This document shows positions 44,020 to 50,657 of a DNA stretch of 64,000 bases, in pieces (position 1 is the stretch's first letter; each line of letters opens with the position of its first letter). The stretch lies in the NCBI GenBank assembly GCA_947452985.1, contig CANGEU010000001.1:1-64000 (forward strand), in the 5' to 3' direction. Source of the DNA: Micrococcales bacterium (GTDB lineage: Bacteria > Actinomycetota > Actinomycetes > Actinomycetales > Microbacteriaceae). The notes under the pieces were generated by a model. That model did not search any database and was not told the DNA's origin. It worked only from the letters and a program-made list of their open reading frames with translations. Made by a program: the position numbers and the translations under genes.

Positions 44020-45522
44020 GTGAATAAGCATCAATTCAAGCTACCGGGGACTGTGGGCCCTTGGTTTAGTTATTGGATTGAGTATGTCCCTGAAGAAAAT
44101 CTCGGACGCGATCGTAAAAAGTGGTTTCGTGAGTCCATACAAAAAATCATGTTGGGCAATCCTTTCGGTCGCCGAGAACTGTCTTCCATTTCTGTTTCCG
44201 ATTTAACGAATTTCCTTGAAGGTTTCGTCTATTCAGAATTCAGAAGAGACGAAGCGGCAATGCTTCGCGCCTACTTCCATTCGGCCATGCGGGTGGCTCA
44301 CCGTTTCGGGGGAGCGCCTGAGTACACTGCAAAAAATTACTTCACTCCCAGTCGGTTGATTGCTAGGAACCTTGCGTTTTCGGCCTTGGCAATCACAGTG
44401 GTGTTTGGCGTTTATGTGAGTTCCATGTCTTTAGATCGAGTGCTTCGCAAACAAGAGGATTTGATGACTGCTTCGGCAACGGTACTTCGCGAATCTGGTT
44501 TTGGTGTTGCGGTGGCTTTTGCTGAAGACGTTTATTACAACTATCTGAATCCGCCCAAAATTGGCGGAGTTCCTGCGACTGGCCCGAACGCGGATGACCT
44601 AAATGTTGATGGCCAGTTAAATGATTTGCTCGCGGCGCAGGTTGCTAACAATCCAAGTTGGGGTGTGGCCAACAAGCCGAGCCTTTTGCCTGACCGCCTT
44701 AAGTCGCCGGTTGCTCCACTGGAAGGCGAGGGTGAGTGGAAGCCGACCAAGATTTTGGTAAACGGAACTACCGCAATCTGGGTTTCACGCATTCGCCCCG
44801 ACGACGTTCACACATCTTATTGGGCGACGGTTACCTGGTTTGACCCGAGTTTGGTGGCATTCGCTCAGGTGCCAGGAACCAAGGTGCCCGAGGTTTCTGG
44901 TTTGACCGAGCGAACCGGTTTGGTGCCAGAAAAGCTTCGTCCGTTTTATGTTGCAGGTCTGAATGGCGGCTTCTTAATGCGCGATAGTCAGGGAGGTTAT
45001 GCCTTCGACGGCGTTGAGTACCGAAAGCTTTTGAAAGGCAAGGCATCATTGGTTACCTACAACGATGGCTCGTTCGACGTAGTTCAGTGGGGGCGCGACA
45101 AGGTGCGTTCCGAGGTTCAGTCGGTTCGCCAGAATATGGAATTGATTGTTGACGGGGGTGTTAGCCAGGTTACCAGCGAAGATCAGTCGAAGTGGGGCTG
45201 GGTTTGGCAAGGTGTTGGTTCCGGTAAGAATTTGGTTTGGAGAAGCGCCATCGGGATTCGCGCCGACGGCACCATGGTTTATGTGATTGGCGAGGCCATG
45301 AGCGCGAAGTCGCTTGGTGATGTTCTGGTTCGTGCGGGAGCTCAGCGCGCTATTTTGCTTGACATGAATGCCGCCTACGCAAACGGTTTCTTGTATGGGC
45401 CTTATAAAGGTGGAAAGAAGCTTGACTCTGCTAGCACCCGCTCGCCTGAGCGTTTCTGGGCTCCGAGCGAACGCGACTTTATTGCTGTGTATGCAAAGTC
45501 TCCAGCTAGTCGTCCAGATTAG
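44020..45522 (+). CDS. Membrane protein with phosphodiester glycosidase (NAGPA-like) domain
   Basis: 500 residues. An N-terminal cytosolic part of about 115 residues precedes one membrane helix (NLAFSALAITVVFGVYVSSM), and the large remainder is extracellular. Its C-terminal half contains the NAGPA/DUF2233 pattern: RSAIGIRADGTMVYVIGEAM and GAQRAILLDMNAAYANGFLY. In the family this domain cleaves phosphodiester-linked sugars, and it is often tied to exopolysaccharide. The start is GTG 44020 with TAAACT (44005-44010) 9 nt upstream. Its stop interlocks with the HicB-like gene. Confidence 0.8.
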   Translation: MNKHQFKLPGTVGPWFSYWIEYVPEENLGRDRKKWFRESIQKIMLGNPFGRRELSSISVSDLTNFLEGFVYSEFRRDEAAMLRAYFHSAMRVAHRFGGAPEYTAKNYFTPSRLIARNLAFSALAITVVFGVYVSSMSLDRVLRKQEDLMTASATVLRESGFGVAVAFAEDVYYNYLNPPKIGGVPATGPNADDLNVDGQLNDLLAAQVANNPSWGVANKPSLLPDRLKSPVAPLEGEGEWKPTKILVNGTTAIWVSRIRPDDVHTSYWATVTWFDPSLVAFAQVPGTKVPEVSGLTERTGLVPEKLRPFYVAGLNGGFLMRDSQGGYAFDGVEYRKLLKGKASLVTYNDGSFDVVQWGRDKVRSEVQSVRQNMELIVDGGVSQVTSEDQSKWGWVWQGVGSGKNLVWRSAIGIRADGTMVYVIGEAMSAKSLGDVLVRAGAQRAILLDMNAAYANGFLYGPYKGGKKLDSASTRSPERFWAPSERDFIAVYAKSPASRPD

Positions 45523-45893
45523 TCGCAGGGAGCGAGCTGGGCAACGCGCTGAGGAGTTACTCCAAGTAGTACTGCGATGTCGCGCATGGTGAGCCCCTGG
45601 TCGCGCATCTTTTTTACTACTTCACGAATTTCTTGCGACGCTTCTTCTTGAAGCTTGGAAGCCTGCTTCATTTTCTCTTGAGCCGCTTCCATGTCGCAGA
45701 TAATTCCAGGCATGCTGGCAATCACCTTGATGACCACATCGCAGCTGTCGGTAACTCCGTAGTTCTTGGCAGCCTCTTTCACCATTGCTTCAACCTTGTC
45801 GAGGCGCTTGGCGTTTAGGTGGAGGTTCTTGAATTCTGGGATCTCAACGGCCCAGCCGTCGGCTTCGCGTTCGCAGAGTGCTTTGACTTCCAT
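45519..45893 (-). CDS. HicB-like protein with C-terminal helix-turn-helix, no HicA partner
   Basis: 124 residues. The N-terminal half (MEVKALCEREADGWAVEIPEF, LNAKRLDKVEAMVKEA) resembles the HicB antitoxin fold; the C-terminal GLTMRDIAVLLGVTPQRVAQL is a helix-turn-helix; a coiled-coil-like Gln/Glu-rich helix joins them. No HicA toxin gene is adjacent, so this may be an orphan regulator. It has a GGGAG ribosome site and is divergent from the DoxX-like gene across a perfectly symmetric promoter. Confidence 0.72.
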   Translation of the reverse strand: MEVKALCEREADGWAVEIPEFKNLHLNAKRLDKVEAMVKEAAKNYGVTDSCDVVIKVIASMPGIICDMEAAQEKMKQASKLQEEASQEIREVVKKMRDQGLTMRDIAVLLGVTPQRVAQLAPCD

Positions 45894-45911
45894 GCGACAC
45901 TCCCATCATTT

Positions 45912-45954
45912 AGTAAAGAGGGGCTTGACTTATTTAGTCAACCCGTGCTTTACT
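45912..45954. promoter_or_regulatory. Perfectly symmetric divergent promoter (TTGACT-N18-TTTACT on both strands)
   Basis: Plus strand: -35 TTGACT 45925-45930 and -10 TTTACT 45949-45954, spacer 18. Minus strand: -35 TTGACT 45941-45936 and -10 TTTACT 45917-45912, spacer 18. The two promoters share the symmetry centre 45933 and interpenetrate, each -35 lying in the other's spacer. It serves the HicB-like gene (minus) and the DoxX-like gene (plus), and the same palindrome could be an operator. Confidence 0.7.
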
Positions 45955-45999
45955 TACTAGCGTAAACCTCAAACTTAAGAAATACAAGGAAAGAGAATC

Positions 46000-46410
46000 A
46001 TGCACATCGTTCTACAAATCGTTGGTTGGGCTCTAGTGGTGCCACTAGTTCTAGGTCTAGGAAAAGCCGGTCTATGGAAGCTAACCAGCCCAATCGAAAC
46101 CCTAGCCGCAGCAGGTCTAGCTTGGACCAAAGAGATCCCAGCGTTCCTAGTTCGCCTAATTGCCCTTCTTGAAATCCTTGGCGTTGCCGGCATCATCTTG
46201 GCACCAGCCGCCGACCAGTTCCTGGGCTTCAAGTGGGCTGCCATCTGGGGCGTTCTAGCCGCAGCTGGTCTAGCGCTAACCATGGTTGTTGCCGCTCTAA
46301 TGCACATCGTTCGCGGTGAGTTCAAGTACACCTGGAAGGCAAACCTAAGCCTCTTGGGTTACGCTGCCGTACTAACCGGAGTTCTAGCCGCGCTTCCAAG
46401 CGTCGCCTAA
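46000..46410 (+). CDS. DoxX-like small membrane protein
   Basis: 136 residues with four membrane segments. GLGKAGLWKLTSPIETLAAAGL, FLVRLIALLEILGVAGIILA and ALTMVVAALMHIVRGE match the DoxX/DoxX-like family, whose roles include redox or membrane-integrity functions in some bacteria. Leucine codons are extremely skewed to CTA (18 of 26 by my count), unlike its neighbours. Its stop interlocks with the convergent S-component gene. Confidence 0.78.
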   Translation: MHIVLQIVGWALVVPLVLGLGKAGLWKLTSPIETLAAAGLAWTKEIPAFLVRLIALLEILGVAGIILAPAADQFLGFKWAAIWGVLAAAGLALTMVVAALMHIVRGEFKYTWKANLSLLGYAAVLTGVLAALPSVA

Positions 46411-46988
46411 GCGTCTTCGTAGTTAGCCCTGGTGGCTGCCCTTTCGAGGGTGGTCATCAGGGCTTTTCCAATTAACAGGATCAATGCGATTGTGGTGATG
46501 GCTCGTCCGGTATCCCAAATAAGGCCGCCGCTAACCAGTTCGAATTGCAGGAATCTCCATAGGTTTTCTAGGGGACCAACCGCCGACGAGTACGACAGTG
46601 ACGTTCCCGCGCCGACAAAAAGCGGCCAGGTCCAGGAGGTGAGCAGAGCTCCATAAACGTAGGACGAAACAGCCGCATAGATCGAGAGCGTCGCTAACTT
46701 CCCTTTTGCGGACTTCGGTTTCGGCAGAGCTCCAGCACCGAGGCCAATTAAGGCTGTGGCGATCATTTGGAATGGAAGCCACGGACCAACTCCACCGCCC
46801 ATGAGTGAGCTAGCCAGGATAGTCAGTGCGCCCAGTGCTATTCCAAAGCGTGACCCAAAAACATAGGCAGCCAAAATAATCAGTGCGAAAGCCGTTTCAA
46901 TTCCGGCAAAGCCAGCACCCATGAGTCTCACTACAGAATTCACGGCGGCGAGAACCCCGAGTAGGGCTAGGCGCCTGCTATCTAGCAT
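46407..46988 (-). CDS. ECF transporter substrate-binding (S) component, probably cobalamin
   Basis: 193-residue integral membrane protein with about five to six helices (LALLGVLAAVNSVVRLMGAG, ETAFALIILAAYVFG, ALGALTILASSLMGGG). Placement after a fused ECF energizer and under a cobalamin riboswitch indicates it is the B12-specific S component (CbrT/CblS-like). Specificity is inferred from regulation, not from residues. It overlaps the energizer gene by 11 bp. Confidence 0.8.
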   Translation of the reverse strand: MLDSRRLALLGVLAAVNSVVRLMGAGFAGIETAFALIILAAYVFGSRFGIALGALTILASSLMGGGVGPWLPFQMIATALIGLGAGALPKPKSAKGKLATLSIYAAVSSYVYGALLTSWTWPLFVGAGTSLSYSSAVGPLENLWRFLQFELVSGGLIWDTGRAITTIALILLIGKALMTTLERAATRANYEDA

Positions 46989-48528
46989 TCTGGGACACCT
47001 GCTCGATGCTTATAGTTTCAGTGGCGATTGCACCGGCAAATTCACGGTCGTGAGTTGCCACGATTACTTCGACACCGCTCTCGGCAATTTGCCTTATGGT
47101 GTCGGCAAGAATTTGGCGACTGGTTAGGTCGAAGCCAAGGGTTGGCTCATCGAGCAGTAATAGGTCGGTGGTTTTTGCGAGTTGAACGCAAAGCGCGAGC
47201 GTGAGTTTTTGACCCTCCGAGAGGTCTCTTGGATTTTGGTTTGGTTCAAACTCGAGGGCGAACTTTTTAGCGATTGCGGCCGTAGTTCCGTCTGGTTTCT
47301 TCGCATCGAGATCGGCTTGTTTGAATTCTTCCTCAACCGAATCTAAGAACAATAGGTCGCTGGCCGGCTGAGGTATCAACGCTCCCGAACGTTTTGCAAG
47401 TCGCTTGAGATAAGTTGTTTTTCCGCTGCCGTTTGGGCCAAATAAGACGGTCACATTCCCGCTGTTCGGAATCATGTGATCGAGGTTTTGGATTTCTAGC
47501 TCGGATTCAGTTAGCGAACCATCCCGTATTTGTAGAACACGATCTGCCAAACCTGTCAGGAGATTTACACGGTGTTCAGCCACGACGATTGTTGTGCCAC
47601 TTGCCTTCAAATCGGAGAGAGTTGAGATCAGTTCGCTGGTGCCGGAATCGTCGAGAGCCGAAAAGGGCTCGTCGAGAATTAAAACTTTTGAACCGGCGGT
47701 TAGGGCTGCGGCAATCGCCACCCGCTGTTGCCAACCAGCCGATAGCTCCAGCGGGTTAGCTTCAAGGTCGAGGCCAAAAGTTGTGGCCACCTCGGAAACG
47801 CGGTCGGTGATTGCCGCATTACTGCTACCTCGTTGTCTCAGTGAGAATGCGAGCTCGGCAAAAACGGTGTCGGCAACAAAGGTTTGCCTTGGAAGCTGAC
47901 CAACAAAACCCACGCCCGGGTTCTTTGCTTGAATCACTTTGAGAAGAGTGCTCTTTCCGCTGCCCGTGTTACCAGTTACCACGGTGAACGAACCCAGTTC
48001 CAGCTTCAGAGACACATCGCGAAGGACTTCTCGACCCGATGGGTAGGTGAAGTTGAGCTTAGCGAGTTTGATTTCTCCACTTGGAGAAGGAAGTTTCTTA
48101 CCAAAGCCACGAGCCTGCATTGAGTCGGCAAGTTCGATTGCCTGATCGATGGCACCAGACAGCATCGGCGTGAGCACCGAACGAATCAATCGGATACCTC
48201 GGCGATTTGCGCGAAGCTTTGAGTTCTCGCGAATGCGATTCAGGCTATTGGCCAATTCAGGGGTGAGGCTCAGGGCAATACCAAGCGGCACTGAAAGCCC
48301 GCGCCAAGACCTTGGTAAGCGACTCAGTAGTTTTCGAAAATCAACGACGACATTCAGCAGCCCAAAACCAAGCACCCAGACGGCCAGCTTGAAACCATCG
48401 ATGCCGGCCTGCAGGATTCCTTCGAAACTTCGGTCACCGAAGATGAAGCGGAAAATCACGCGCACCAAGACCACAAACAATGCCATCAATAGGTATTGCT
48501 TGAAAATTGTGATCTTGGCGCGCGTCAC
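46978..48528 (-). CDS. ECF transporter energizer: fused T-A-A' protein
   Basis: 516 residues in one chain. Residues 1-145 form a short EcfT part with two or three membrane segments and the coupling helices (LTPELANSLNRIRENSKLRA and ELADSMQARGFG). Then two ABC ATPase domains: the first with Walker A TGNTGSGKST, signature LSAGWQQRVAIAAA and Walker B LILDEPFSALD; the second with FGPNGSGKTT, signature DLSEGQKLTLALC and LLLDEPTLGFD. Together with the S component this would energise vitamin uptake. The T part lacks the usual first membrane segments. It starts with GTG 48528, 6 bp after the lipoprotein gene. Confidence 0.88.
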   Translation of the reverse strand: MTRAKITIFKQYLLMALFVVLVRVIFRFIFGDRSFEGILQAGIDGFKLAVWVLGFGLLNVVVDFRKLLSRLPRSWRGLSVPLGIALSLTPELANSLNRIRENSKLRANRRGIRLIRSVLTPMLSGAIDQAIELADSMQARGFGKKLPSPSGEIKLAKLNFTYPSGREVLRDVSLKLELGSFTVVTGNTGSGKSTLLKVIQAKNPGVGFVGQLPRQTFVADTVFAELAFSLRQRGSSNAAITDRVSEVATTFGLDLEANPLELSAGWQQRVAIAAALTAGSKVLILDEPFSALDDSGTSELISTLSDLKASGTTIVVAEHRVNLLTGLADRVLQIRDGSLTESELEIQNLDHMIPNSGNVTVLFGPNGSGKTTYLKRLAKRSGALIPQPASDLLFLDSVEEEFKQADLDAKKPDGTTAAIAKKFALEFEPNQNPRDLSEGQKLTLALCVQLAKTTDLLLLDEPTLGFDLTSRQILADTIRQIAESGVEVIVATHDREFAGAIATETISIEQVSQNAR

Positions 48529-48534
48529 GTCGTC

Positions 48535-49020
48535 CTAGTTACAAATGAATTCGGCCGGTGCGGGCAGGTGCAGTTCGGTCTTTTCGGTTTGCATGTAAAC
48601 CCAACCCTCATGCGTGCCGCAGGAAGAGTTGTGGTCTGAAGCTCCGGTAGTGGCGTAGTCCCACTTTCCGTTCGAAGCAAGGTAATAACCCCAGTAAGCA
48701 CCCGAACTTTCTGTGTCGTCGCACTTGGTCGCCTTTGGGTTGCCATCGATTTTGCAGGCAAAAGCGGTTGGGTATTTGGCTGTACCTTGAACCTCAAAGC
48801 CGGCGGCCTGAAACAGGTTCCAGCCATTGCCGCTGTATGCCAGAGCGCAGTGGGTGGTGACCGCGCCAAGGTAATCGATTGAAAGAGTCACACCAGGCTG
48901 TTCTTTACTGCAGGCACCCTCGGCCCAGCTGGTAGCAGGCGCAACCGTACTTGAGGTGCACCCCGAAACCGCGAGCACGGCAAGTGCTAGCCCGAAGACT
49001 GTGAGCTTTTTGTAATTCAT
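48535..49020 (-). CDS. DUF4430 (transcobalamin-like) lipoprotein
   Basis: 161 residues. Lipoprotein signal peptide with lipobox AVSGC, so it is tethered to the outer face of the membrane. The mature domain (WNLFQAAGFEVQGTAKYP; YWGYYLASNGKWDYATTGAS; SCGTHEGWVYMQ) fits the DUF4430 fold found in the C-terminal domain of animal transcobalamin and intrinsic factor. Six cysteines besides the lipobox may form disulfides. As the first gene after the cobalamin riboswitch it is likely a surface B12- or corrinoid-binding protein feeding the ECF transporter. Confidence 0.82.
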   Translation of the reverse strand: MNYKKLTVFGLALAVLAVSGCTSSTVAPATSWAEGACSKEQPGVTLSIDYLGAVTTHCALAYSGNGWNLFQAAGFEVQGTAKYPTAFACKIDGNPKATKCDDTESSGAYWGYYLASNGKWDYATTGASDHNSSCGTHEGWVYMQTEKTELHLPAPAEFICN

Positions 49021-49028
49021 TTATTCGC

Positions 49029-49059
49029 CTTCGCGTATTTCGAATGTGCGAATGCGAAG
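49029..49059 (-). promoter_or_regulatory. RBS-sequestering hairpin of the cobalamin riboswitch
   Basis: CTTCGC at 49054-49059 and GCGAAG at 49029-49034 (read on the minus strand) can pair. The second arm contains the GAAGG ribosome binding site of the lipoprotein gene, 8 nt before its ATG. This is a plausible translational expression platform. Confidence 0.6.
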
Positions 49060-49206
49060 ACAGGCGTGAGTGAATACACCTGACTCTGCATCCGTAGTCC
49101 TCGACGGGTGATTGAGAGTACTAGCTCTAAGCAGGCAATCCGACTTCTGGTTGCCCAGTTACGGTTGCGGGTCAGCGCCGGATTCACACCGGCTTTCCCT
49201 GCGTAA
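49060..49206 (-). ncRNA. Cobalamin riboswitch
   Basis: On the minus strand the RNA contains GGGAA, the B12-type stem CCGGTGTGAATCCGG (49178-49192), the conserved CCCGCAACCGTAA, and distally GCAGAGTCAGGTG with a second half (CGCCTGTCTTCG) typical of actinobacterial cobalamin riboswitches. It lies in the leader of the lipoprotein-ECF operon and should repress it when B12 is abundant. Confidence 0.93.
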
Positions 49207-49218
49207 AGTTAAGTGTTT

Positions 49219-49956
49219 TTAGTTTAAGGGCAACCAGTGGGTAGCCCAGGCGTAGCCAACAAAAACCACTGCGTCGATCAGGAAGTGTGCGAATAGCAGA
49301 GGAATCAGCTTTCCGGTTCGCTTGTACCAGTAGCCAAAAATTAACCCCATGACGATGTTGCCAACGAAACCGCCAACACCCTGGTACAGGTGGTAGCTTC
49401 CACGAACCACTGCGCTAAACCAAATGATTTTGGTATCAGTCATGCCGCGCTCGCGGAGTCTTTGAAAGAGGTAACCGACCATGATGCCCTCTTCGAGCAA
49501 ACTGGCCGTGGCAGCCGATAGGAGAAGCAGGGGAGTGGTCCACCAATACTGGTTAACGTCGGTAGCCACAACCTTTGCAGCAAGCCCGAGCGACCTGGCT
49601 GCCAAATAGAGCCCTAGCCCTGGGATTCCAATTCCGGCTGCGAGTCCAAATCCAATCGCCAGTTGGCGTCCTAGTTTGGTTCCACTAATTCCAAACTTCT
49701 CAAGCGCTCCGCGGCCAACCAAGAATAATGTCAAGGCAACCGGTACTAGCTGGAAGGAAAGGCCAACCAACTGGTAACTGAAATCTAGCCATTGGCGCGG
49801 GTCAACGCTCTCGTTGATTGTGGTAGACGATCCGCCGAGACCTGCTGGAGTGGTGAGCATCGACACAAAAGCCAAAACCGAGTAGATGGCCGACTTGCCA
49901 AGGCTTAGGCCGAAGACCAGCCAAAGTTCTAAATCGATACGACGCTTTAGCTCCAT
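49219..49956 (-). CDS. CPBP family intramembrane metalloprotease
   Basis: 245-residue membrane protein with about six to seven helices. The CPBP (Abi/Rce1-type) motifs are LEEGIMVGYLFQRL, a His in VRGSYHLYQGVGG, and the third motif FAHFLIDAVVFVG. Roles in the family range from prenyl-protein-type cleavage to bacteriocin immunity; not specified here. It overlaps the upstream LysE-family gene by 10 bp. Confidence 0.83.
   Translation of the reverse strand: MELKRRIDLELWLVFGLSLGKSAIYSVLAFVSMLTTPAGLGGSSTTINESVDPRQWLDFSYQLVGLSFQLVPVALTLFLVGRGALEKFGISGTKLGRQLAIGFGLAAGIGIPGLGLYLAARSLGLAAKVVATDVNQYWWTTPLLLLSAATASLLEEGIMVGYLFQRLRERGMTDTKIIWFSAVVRGSYHLYQGVGGFVGNIVMGLIFGYWYKRTGKLIPLLFAHFLIDAVVFVGYAWATHWLPLN
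49221..49226 (-). promoter_or_regulatory. -10 element (TAAACT) of the B12 operon
   Basis: TAAACT on the minus strand, inside the last codons and stop of the upstream CPBP gene (TTA AAC TAA), positions transcription to begin just before the riboswitch. Confidence 0.45.
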
Positions 49957-50585
49957 ACCGCTCGAACTCCAATCGAGATGGCTAACGCCACAATGAGAAC
50001 TCCACCCAAAAGACCAATCCAGGCTCTAAAGCGGTTGGTGGTGATGCCTCTAATGGCTAGGCCGGTGAAAACCAAGGCTTCCTGCCAAATCAGTGAACCG
50101 AAAAATACCGACACCACAAAGACGGATACATTCACTGCGGTAAGTGAATAACCCATGTTCGCTACGTTTGGGGCAATAGCCAGAAAGTAGAGAGCGGTAG
50201 GCGCATTTACTGCGGTTGCTGCCACGAAGGTTCCGAAGGTCTTGCAAACTGAACCACTTTCGGCGGTTCGACCGGTTAGCGCTTCTTGGGAGCGCAATAA
50301 CTTGAGATTCTTGAATGCCGTTTGGAATCCCAAAACGAGCAGGATGGCAGCCCCAACTAAACCGAAGATAACTTTTAGGGAAGTGAGTAAAGATGCAATC
50401 AAACCACCGACCACGAAAACCGCTAGGGCATAAGCGCCGTCGACGGTTGCCATGCCGAGAGCTCCAACCACGCCGTGACGTAGGCCTCTAGAGATGGTTG
50501 TGTTGATCAGCATGATTGCCATGGGTCCAACCGGAATGGCAAGTGCCAAGCCTGCCATGAAGCCGATCGTAGTGAGTTCCCACAT
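49947..50585 (-). CDS. LysE family exporter
   Basis: 212 residues from ATG 50585 (start MWELTTIGF). Six helices with the family's N-terminal LALAIPVGPMAIMLINTTISRGLRHG and a mid-region ATAVNAPTALYFLAI. LysE-type proteins export amino acids or related compounds. A GGAG 9 nt before ATG 50585 favours this start over a GTG 5 codons upstream. Confidence 0.85.
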   Translation of the reverse strand: MWELTTIGFMAGLALAIPVGPMAIMLINTTISRGLRHGVVGALGMATVDGAYALAVFVVGGLIASLLTSLKVIFGLVGAAILLVLGFQTAFKNLKLLRSQEALTGRTAESGSVCKTFGTFVAATAVNAPTALYFLAIAPNVANMGYSLTAVNVSVFVVSVFFGSLIWQEALVFTGLAIRGITTNRFRAWIGLLGGVLIVALAISIGVRAVWS

Positions 50586-50623
50586 AGAACCATTCTCCAC
50601 TAAGGGTTCTCACAGCAAAGCAA

Positions 50624-50644
50624 GGTAACCTATTGGTAGTTACC
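50624..50644. promoter_or_regulatory. Interrupted palindrome between LysE and peptide-binding lipoprotein genes
   Basis: GGTAAC at 50624-50629 and GTTACC at 50639-50644, spacing 9. The left arm contains a plus-strand TAACCT that could be the -10 of the lipoprotein gene, so the palindrome may be an operator. Confidence 0.35.
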
Positions 50645-50657
50645 CGTTTGGAGTGTT

